A stretch of DNA of 64,000 bases from Venatoribacter pacificus (lineage in GTDB: Bacteria; Pseudomonadota; Gammaproteobacteria; Pseudomonadales; Oceanobacteraceae), in contig NZ_JAOANI010000019.1 in assembly GCF_025318105.1 (NCBI RefSeq), positions 248,001-312,000 of the forward strand. The letters are read 5' to 3'. Each line of letters starts with the position of its first letter. The stretch's first letter is position 1. Positions 59,006-64,000 of the stretch are shown here, piece by piece. A program made the position numbers and the translations under genes. The notes under the pieces are model-generated. The model made no database searches and had not been told where the DNA came from. It saw nothing but the letters and a program-made list of their open reading frames with translations.

Positions 59006-59176
59006 AGCTCTCCTGCAGAAAAGACAACTCTCACAGAGTGGAAAGAGCCCAAAGATCAGGCATTTTCGTGGACAAAAGCCCCGGTAAAGCAGGGTGAGAA
59101 AAAGGAAGGGATATGAGCTATGCGCGGAGAGTGATGCTCAGAGACAAAGTCTTTAGTAGCTCAGCATCTTTTATAT

Positions 59177-59200
59177 TTCCGATAATTGATATTATCGGAA
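59177..59200. repeat. Palindrome with dif-like architecture, candidate recombination core
   Basis: TTCCGATAA, six bases (TTGATA), TTATCGGAA. The perfect 9-bp inverted arms (10 bp if a 4-bp loop is assumed) end in ATAA and TTAT around a 6-bp spacer, the layout of XerCD dif sites, but the outer arm bases do not match canonical dif. It lies about 810 bp upstream of the tyrosine recombinase gene. Confidence 0.5.
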
Positions 59201-59234
59201 TAAGAGGATATCCATAGAATTCCTGTACATTCCT

Positions 59235-59262
59235 AACAAAAATCGACTGCCGAACAAAAATC
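59235..59262 (+). repeat. Direct repeat of AACAAAAATC, 18-bp period
   Basis: Identical 10-mers occur at 59235-59244 and 59253-59262. Short phased direct repeats near an integrase are often arm-type binding sites; that is inference here. Confidence 0.45.
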
Positions 59263-59278
59263 TTCATTTGCGTCTTTT

Positions 59279-59583
59279 ATGAATGATCTTCTCGCTGCGT
59301 ATGATTCGGATGCCAGCTTAATCTTACCTAATCCAACTTTGGTTCAGTTCAATTCACCTCAGCGCGACTGCAACTCAACAAATACTTCTACTGATACCTC
59401 AGCAAAATTCTCACAGGGTCAGATTGATCCTGCCGGCACTGATTCTGCTGTGATCCTGCTGTTGACGCTTCGGAGTTTTCCCTGGGGATATCTTCTGGTG
59501 TGTTGCTGCTGATCGTGGTTACAGTCCCGCGCTTTTATGTGGTGATACTGGCAGTTTGGCGTATTGTACGGCCGGATCTGTGA
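59279..59583 (+). pseudogene. Frameshifted small gene for a single-pass membrane protein
   Basis: The frame from ATG 59279 gives 77 residues. It is polar and Asn/Ser/Thr-rich at first (NSTNTSTDTSAKFSQGQ), then enters an implausible Leu/Cys end. At 59445-59462 CTGCTGT is repeated with an 11-bp period. Removing one 11-bp unit joins the frame to an open stretch that ends at 59583. This gives a 97-residue protein with a credible membrane helix (GVLLLIVVTVPRFYVVILAV) and a basic end. No family is recognised and no good ribosome site is seen. Confidence 0.4.
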
Positions 59584-59679
59584 GTGCTGCGCTGTTTCAT
59601 AAGTGCTGTCACGCCGCAACTGGCGAGCAAATGCCCATTTCAGCGCGAGATGCGTATTCACCGATAAAATAACTAATTA

Positions 59680-59701
59680 AAACAATACTCTATAATTGTT
59701 T
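59680..59701. repeat. Inverted repeat AAACAAT-N8-ATTGTTT
   Basis: Perfect 7-bp arms around an 8-bp AT-rich centre, about 310 bp before the recombinase gene. A CCGATAA half-site (59661-59667) lies just to the left. Confidence 0.4.
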
Positions 59702-59957
59702 CTTTTCAAAAAGCCTTAAGAATTTCAGGCATTCTGCGTACAGCTGTTCTGGGCATTGGTCGGGCTCTGCTCGCGCAAAATCCCAGGCCCGATGTTTGGG
59801 CGCCTGCCTGTTGCGGGTTCGGTGAAATCCAGAGTTTGAGCCATGAAACCTTGCAATATCGAACTGTGGATAACACTATCTTTGGAGTTATTCTGGGTGC
59901 TATCAGAACCCGTGAAACTCCAGGTCAGAGCTTTAGACAGGCAGGCATTCTTGTGTC

Positions 59958-59972
59958 ATATTTCCGATAATT
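59958..59972 (+). repeat. Second copy of ATATTTCCGATAATT next to the recombinase start
   Basis: The 15-mer is identical to 59173-59187, the left arm of the palindrome, and lies 40 bp before the recombinase ATG. The right half (CGCGTTACA) does not continue the palindrome. Confidence 0.55.
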
Positions 59973-60011
59973 ATTACGCGTTACAGCCCATCCGGAAAAT
60001 ACACGGTTTAT

Positions 60012-61271
60012 ATGTCCAAGCCCTCCATCACATCCAGCCTCAGTCAGCCCCCAATGCCGCTGATCGACCAACTCGACTATCTGGGTAACCCTCTTAGCAG
60101 TGCCCGACAAGTCCTGACTCAACACCCGGACCTGCAACGCATAGACGGCACCTTTGAGGATCTGGTACACACCTTCAGTTTTCTGGTGAGCTATAACGGC
60201 AGCACCGCCACCTTTAACAGCTATCGCCGTGAAGTTGAGCGCTTGTTGCAGTGGTGTTGGTTGGTACGCGGCTGCGGCCTGGGTGAACTTAAACGGCAGG
60301 ATCTGGAAACCTATATCCACTTCTGCCAGTCGCCACCCAAAGCCTGGATTGGCAGTAAACAGGTAGCGCGCTTTAAGAATTGTCTGGGTGAGCGCACTGC
60401 CAATCCGGATTGGCGACCCTTTGTGAACCAGGCCATCAAGGCCGATCCGCAGTCGCGCACAGCGTTTTCGCTGTCGCAAAAAAGCCTGCAGGCGCTGTTT
60501 GCGGTGCTGTCCACCTACTTCAACTACTTGCTGCAGGAAGACTACCTGCGCATCAATCCGGTGGCGCTGATTCGCCAGAAGAGCAAGTTTTTGCAGCGCC
60601 ATGCTTATCAGGAACCGGTGCGGCGACTGTCGAATTTACAGTGGGATTTTATCCTGGAAACCGTCGAGCAGCTGGCCAGGGAGCGGCCGACCGAGCATGA
60701 GCGTTCGCTGTTTGTCATGCGCCTGCTGTTTGGGATGTATCTGCGGATTTCAGAACTGGTGGCCGATGAGCGCTCAACCCCGGTGATGGGGGATTTTCAT
60801 ACCGATGCCGATGGCAACTGGTGGCTCAGGGTTGTCGGTAAAGGCAACAAGGCACGACTGGTGACGGTATCCGACGATATGCTCGCCGCCCTGCGCCGTT
60901 ATCGTGAACACCTCAACCTGCCCCGCCTGCCCTATGTTGGCGAACAAACGCCGCTGGTGCAGCGTTTAAAAGGCCGCGGCCCGGTCACCAGTACCCGGCA
61001 GATCCGTTATCTGGTGCAGTCGTGCTTCGATCAGGCCTTTGAACGTATGCGCAGCCAGGGTCTGGAAGATGAAGCCCAGGAGCTACGGGTAGCCACCGTG
61101 CACTGGTTGCGCCACACCGGCATTTCCGAGGACGTAAAATTCCGCCCAAAGGAGCACGTTAAAGAAGACGCCGGCCATGCCAGCATGGCCACCACTGACC
61201 GTTACATCGATACTGAACTGCGTGAGCGACACGCGAGTGCGCGCCATAAAAAACTGAAGCCGGAGCTTTAA
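60012..61271 (+). CDS. Tyrosine-type site-specific recombinase/integrase
   Basis: The 419-residue protein has an N-terminal SAM-like/core-binding domain (about 45-185) and a C-terminal catalytic domain with all expected residues: R245 in GMYLRISEL, K277 in VVGKGNKARL, H364-x-x-R367 in VHWLRHTG, H389 in DAGHAS and nucleophile Y398 in TDRYID. It is about 100 residues longer than XerC/XerD or IntI. It stands alone: no excisionase, cargo or phage genes adjoin. The start lacks a Shine-Dalgarno sequence; an internal Met at residue 15 is an alternative. A perfect 12-bp-arm hairpin overlaps its stop codon. Confidence 0.92.
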   Translation: MSKPSITSSLSQPPMPLIDQLDYLGNPLSSARQVLTQHPDLQRIDGTFEDLVHTFSFLVSYNGSTATFNSYRREVERLLQWCWLVRGCGLGELKRQDLETYIHFCQSPPKAWIGSKQVARFKNCLGERTANPDWRPFVNQAIKADPQSRTAFSLSQKSLQALFAVLSTYFNYLLQEDYLRINPVALIRQKSKFLQRHAYQEPVRRLSNLQWDFILETVEQLARERPTEHERSLFVMRLLFGMYLRISELVADERSTPVMGDFHTDADGNWWLRVVGKGNKARLVTVSDDMLAALRRYREHLNLPRLPYVGEQTPLVQRLKGRGPVTSTRQIRYLVQSCFDQAFERMRSQGLEDEAQELRVATVHWLRHTGISEDVKFRPKEHVKEDAGHASMATTDRYIDTELRERHASARHKKLKPEL

Positions 61272-61282
61272 AGCTCCGGCTT
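61257..61282 (+). terminator. Hairpin overlapping the recombinase stop codon
   Basis: AAGCCGGAGCTT, TA, AAGCTCCGGCTT has perfect 12-bp arms. The stop TAA (61269-61271) lies in the loop. The T-run is poor (TTCATCGTTT), so termination may be partial. Confidence 0.55.
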
Positions 61283-61325
61283 CATCGTTTTAGCGGCTGG
61301 CTATATGCCGCGCCGAACCTGGCCG

Positions 61326-61356
61326 AAAAATAAACAGACCGCTGCCAAGCGGCTGT
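61326..61356 (-). terminator. Probable terminator of phaB
   Basis: On the minus strand an ACAGCCGCT/AGCGGTCTGT hairpin with one bulge is followed by TTTATTTTT, just after the phaB stop. Confidence 0.55.
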
Positions 61357-61357
61357 G

Positions 61358-62104
61358 TCAGTGCATATACTGCCCGCCATTGGCAGAGATGTTGGCACCG
61401 GTCACGAAGCCGGCTTTATCTTCTGCCAGAAAGCTGACCACCCGGGCGATGTCTTCCGGCTCACCAAAGCGGCCGACCGGTATGCCCTTGCGGATTTCTT
61501 CGCGGATTTCTTCTGGTACATCCATGATCATACTGGTGGCGATATAGCCCGGCGATACCGTGTTGACGGTAATACCTTTGCTGGCCACTTCCTGCGCAAC
61601 GGCCTTGGTAAAGCCGTACATGCCCGCCTTCGCAGCGGAATAGTTGGCCTGACCAAACTGACCTTTTTCACCGTTAATGGAAGAGATATTGACGATGCGG
61701 CCCCACTTCTTCTCCAGCATGTCGTTAATCACCAGACGGGTCATGTAGAACACCGAGGTCAGGTTGGTTTCGATAACATCATGCCAGTACTCCGGCGACA
61801 TTTTGCGCAGCGTGGTGTCGCGGGTAATGCCGCCATTATTAATCAGTACGTCGATGGTACCGAAATCCTTGCGAATGCCCTCAATACAGGCTTCGCAGGA
61901 AGCGAAGTCGCGAATATTGCCGTACGCCAGGGCGATGTCATAACCCTCTTCTTTCAGCTTATCCTGCCAGGTCTGCGCTTTGTCATGGTTGCCGCCGTGG
62001 TAATAACCGGCTACCACCTGATAGCCATCGTCATGCAGCTGCTTGCAGATCGCGGTGCCAATGCCGCCGGTTCCGCCGGTTACCAGTGCAATTCGTTTTG
62101 TCAT
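61358..62104 (-). CDS. phaB: Acetoacetyl-CoA reductase
   Basis: SDR-family enzyme reducing acetoacetyl-CoA to (R)-3-hydroxybutyryl-CoA with NADPH, for polyhydroxybutyrate. The 248 residues have the cofactor motif TGGTGGIG (9-16), LINNGGITRD and the catalytic S142-Y155-K159. ISSINGEKGQFGQANYSAAK and the ending GANISANGGQYMH are typical of PhaB and less so of FabG. GAAGGAGTAGG lies in front of the ATG on the coding strand. No phaA or phaC gene adjoins in the window. Confidence 0.93.
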   Translation of the reverse strand: MTKRIALVTGGTGGIGTAICKQLHDDGYQVVAGYYHGGNHDKAQTWQDKLKEEGYDIALAYGNIRDFASCEACIEGIRKDFGTIDVLINNGGITRDTTLRKMSPEYWHDVIETNLTSVFYMTRLVINDMLEKKWGRIVNISSINGEKGQFGQANYSAAKAGMYGFTKAVAQEVASKGITVNTVSPGYIATSMIMDVPEEIREEIRKGIPVGRFGEPEDIARVVSFLAEDKAGFVTGANISANGGQYMH

Positions 62105-62330
62105 GTCCTACTCCTTCAGTTCCATGGTGAAATTCAATACAGATGAAATTCAATAACAGGTGCGATGCAGTAACAGAGAGTGCTCAGCGAATATGACACT
62201 ACGATGACCCTGCACTGTATAGCAGCACAGCCAGTATGCGGCTCATGCTTTGGACTTAGCCTGAGGTTGCGCAAACCAGCCTAAATCCATACTGGCCCGC
62301 CATGCGGATGCCCTGTAAGCAGAAGTAGGG

Positions 62331-62336
62331 TATAAT
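62331..62336 (+). promoter_or_regulatory. Consensus -10 box upstream of thiI
   Basis: TATAAT lies 34 bp before the thiI ATG and is followed by a GC-rich CGCGCCCC. The -35 position (ATGCCC, 17 bp upstream) is poor, so this is a partial promoter call. Confidence 0.45.
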
Positions 62337-62369
62337 TCGCGCCCCAAATTTTACTTCCCCCGCCTCCTT

Positions 62370-63887
62370 ATGAAGTTCGTTATCAAGCTGTTCCCGGAAA
62401 TCACTATTAAATCCACCAGTGTGCGCAAGCAGATGACCAAAATTCTGCGCCAGAACCTGCAGAATATATTCAGACGCCACGCCATCTCGGTGGATGTGCA
62501 GAACCGCTGGGACAGCCTGATTGTACTGGTGAACCGTGATGACGATGCCGCGCGCCGTCAGACCATTCAGATTCTGTCGCACACACCCGGTATTGCCGCA
62601 GCCCTGGAAGTGACCGAATTCACCTTTACCACACTGGACGAAGCCTACCAGCGGGTGCGCGATTCATATCGCGAACGCGTGGCCGGCAAGACCTTTTGCG
62701 TACGGATTAAGCGTGCCGGGCAGCACGACTTCACCTCCCATCAGGCGGAGATCTATATGGGCGGCGGCTTCCTGAAAGAAACCGAGGCCCTGCGCGTCAG
62801 CCTGCACAATCCGGAAGTGGTGGTGTTGGCCGAGCTGCGTAATGACAAGGTTCAGGTGGTGCAGCAAACCATTAAAGGTCTGGGCGGCTATCCGCTGGGC
62901 AGTCAGGGCGAAGTACTGAGCCTTATTTCCGGTGGCTTTGATTCCACTGTGGCCAGCTACCTGATGACCCGTCGCGGCCTGAAAACCCACTTCTGCTTCT
63001 TTAACCTTGGCGGCAGTGCGCACGAAATTGGCGTAAAACAGGTGTCCCACTACCTGTGGAGCACCTTTGGTGAAAGCCATCGGGTAAAGTTTGTTACCGT
63101 GCCATTCGAGAATGTGGTTACTGAAATCCTGACCAATGTCGATACCGGACAAATGGGCGTGGTACTGAAACGCATGATGCTGCGCGCCGCCTCCCGCGTC
63201 GCAGAAAGCCTGAATACTCCGGCCCTGGTTACTGGCGAGGCCGTGGCCCAGGTGGCCAGTCAGACCATCACCAACCTGGCCGTGATTGACGAAGTGGCCG
63301 ACCGTATGGTGCTGCGGCCGCTCGCCGCGATGGATAAACAAGACATCATCGACACGGCACGCCGCATCGGTACCGAAATGTTCGCCGCCACCATGCCGGA
63401 ATACTGCGGGGTTATATCCGTTAACCCGACCACCGTGGGCGATCGCAGCAAAGTGGATGTGGCTGAAGCCAAGTTCAACTTTGATGTGCTGGAACAGGCA
63501 TTGGCCGAAGCCAGCTATCAGCGCATCGACGATGTACTGAGTGGTGCGGAAAGCGGGCTGGAAAACGTCGATATCATTACCACGCCAGGCCTGAATGACG
63601 TAATCATCGATATCCGTCATCCGTCTGAAGCCGCCGACGCGCCGCTGACGCTGACCAATAACAGCGTGCTGGCCATCCCGTTCTACGATCTCGATAATCG
63701 AGCCAATGAACTGACCAAACAGCAGCCGGATACCCGCTTCCTGCTCTATTGCCAGAAAGGCACCATGAGTAAAATTCATGCCCATCACCTGATGAGCGAG
63801 CAGCGCGGTAACTTTGCGGTGTTTATGGAGCCGGGATTTGTTAAGCCAGTCTATAAGGCGGAAGCCAGCGACAGCAGCGAAGACTAA
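62370..63887 (+). CDS. thiI: tRNA 4-thiouridine synthase ThiI with C-terminal rhodanese domain
   Basis: Makes 4-thiouridine at tRNA position 8 and, in enterics, supplies sulfur for the thiamine thiazole. The 505 residues include a ferredoxin-like N-domain and THUMP (about 60-170), the PP-loop SGGFDST (187-193), the conserved C346 in MPEYCGVIS, and a C-terminal rhodanese domain from about 405 with the persulfide cysteine C461 in LLYCQKGTMS. Presence of the rhodanese domain matches the enteric-type ThiI (482 residues). It is monocistronic. Confidence 0.98.
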   Translation: MKFVIKLFPEITIKSTSVRKQMTKILRQNLQNIFRRHAISVDVQNRWDSLIVLVNRDDDAARRQTIQILSHTPGIAAALEVTEFTFTTLDEAYQRVRDSYRERVAGKTFCVRIKRAGQHDFTSHQAEIYMGGGFLKETEALRVSLHNPEVVVLAELRNDKVQVVQQTIKGLGGYPLGSQGEVLSLISGGFDSTVASYLMTRRGLKTHFCFFNLGGSAHEIGVKQVSHYLWSTFGESHRVKFVTVPFENVVTEILTNVDTGQMGVVLKRMMLRAASRVAESLNTPALVTGEAVAQVASQTITNLAVIDEVADRMVLRPLAAMDKQDIIDTARRIGTEMFAATMPEYCGVISVNPTTVGDRSKVDVAEAKFNFDVLEQALAEASYQRIDDVLSGAESGLENVDIITTPGLNDVIIDIRHPSEAADAPLTLTNNSVLAIPFYDLDNRANELTKQQPDTRFLLYCQKGTMSKIHAHHLMSEQRGNFAVFMEPGFVKPVYKAEASDSSED

Positions 63888-63911
63888 AGCTCTGCTGTGT
63901 GCATAAAAAAA

Positions 63912-63955
63912 GGCCGGAGTGGCTGTCGATACTTAACAGTTGCTCCGGCTTTTTT
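63912..63955 (+). terminator. Terminator of thiI
   Basis: GCCGGAG (63913-63919) pairs with CTCCGGC (63943-63949), with an inner CTGT/ACAG pairing, followed by T6 and preceded by A7. Confidence 0.85.
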
Positions 63956-64000
63956 ATGGCCAGCATTTCACCTTTCACACCCTGCGATTTACAGGCCAGC

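Larger units (their letters stand above)
59006..59278. other. Gene-poor, AT-rich region upstream of the recombinase
   Basis: No convincing gene is visible here. From about 59160 the DNA becomes clearly richer in A+T than its surroundings and contains the palindrome and direct repeats listed separately. Together with 59279-60011 it makes up the longest stretch in the window without an intact recognisable gene. Confidence 0.6.

Noticed and set aside
59177..59200. The palindrome as the canonical chromosomal dif site
   Set aside because: The XerD arm TTATGTTAAAT is strongly conserved in gammaproteobacteria; here the right arm is TTATCGGAA, so only the central layout is shared.
59419..59661. An 80-codon minus-strand frame across the broken small gene
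   Set aside because: It is rich in His/Gln/Arg with no domain and no ribosome site; the plus-strand reading, with its membrane helix, is more convincing.
59843..60088. An 81-codon plus-strand frame running into the recombinase start
   Set aside because: It overlaps the recombinase in another frame, shows no family resemblance and has no ribosome site.
62664..63788. A 374-codon open frame opposite thiI, with similar ones opposite phaB (61355-62146) and ETF-QO copy 2 (40713-41648)
   Set aside because: All are full shadows of well-supported genes. Their composition (His/Gln/Phe/Gly-rich) is that of reversed codons.

Overview
This window is a gammaproteobacterial chromosome segment. Gene order resembles the Pseudomonas/Oceanospirillales core: icd-cspD-clpS-clpA-infA-bpt-aat-ftsK-lolA-rarA-crcB-serS-cysG, then gacA-uvrC-pgsA-tRNA(Gly,Cys,Leu), and etfBA next to ETF-ubiquinone oxidoreductase. 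A monomeric isocitrate dehydrogenase, an acetoacetyl-CoA reductase (PhaB), two ETF-QO copies and a type II secretion operon suggest an aerobic marine heterotroph. A Thalassolituus/Oleibacter-like organism is my best guess, from memory only. Almost all of the DNA is ordinary, densely packed housekeeping sequence.

Layout: 1-2.5 kb holds the end of sthA, then a minus-strand operon of transaldolase, a TerB-like protein and a Tus-family terminus-binding protein. 2.7-7.0 kb holds a periplasmic rhodanese and the minus-strand rluE-nudJ-mnmA-hflD-dusA RNA-modification operon. 7.0-14.5 kb holds icd behind a structured leader, then cspD and the whole N-degron set (clpS, clpA, bpt, aat) around infA. 14.5-24.0 kb is the ftsK-lolA-rarA-crcB-serS-cysG run and a chemoreceptor. 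24.1-26.4 kb is tusDCBE-ybiB, which feeds sulfur to the upstream mnmA. 26.5-30.7 kb has tRNA-Ser, a tiny membrane-protein ORF, and a divergent deacetylase/lysine-acetyltransferase pair. 30.8-34.2 kb is gacA-uvrC-pgsA and three tRNAs. 34.3-36.7 kb has a radical SAM protein, a DUF1285 protein and a secreted protein. 36.8-43.8 kb is an ETF block: two ETF-QO genes flanking a short MalT-like regulator, divergent from etfBA. 43.9-52.9 kb is ugd followed directly by gspEFGHIJKLM. 53-58.8 kb holds gor, rapA and a DUF945 protein. 58.8-61.3 kb is the only accessory-looking stretch: a gene-poor, AT-rich kilobase with repeats in front of a lone tyrosine recombinase. 61.3-63.9 kb holds phaB and thiI.

No CRISPR array, insertion sequence or defence system is visible. 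The strongest second-look items are: (1) the recombinase with an upstream palindrome of dif-like architecture (ATAA-N6-TTAT), scattered half-site copies, short direct repeats and a small gene broken by an 11-bp duplication; (2) the ETF-QO paralogues, whose 3' ends are almost identical while the rest has diverged, which points to gene conversion; (3) a perfect 11-bp-arm palindrome between the MalT-like regulator and one ETF-QO gene; (4) the folded icd leader; and (5) a Tus-like gene together with one isolated Ter-core-like 10-mer. All functional statements come from reading the sequence and from memory of protein families; no database search was run.
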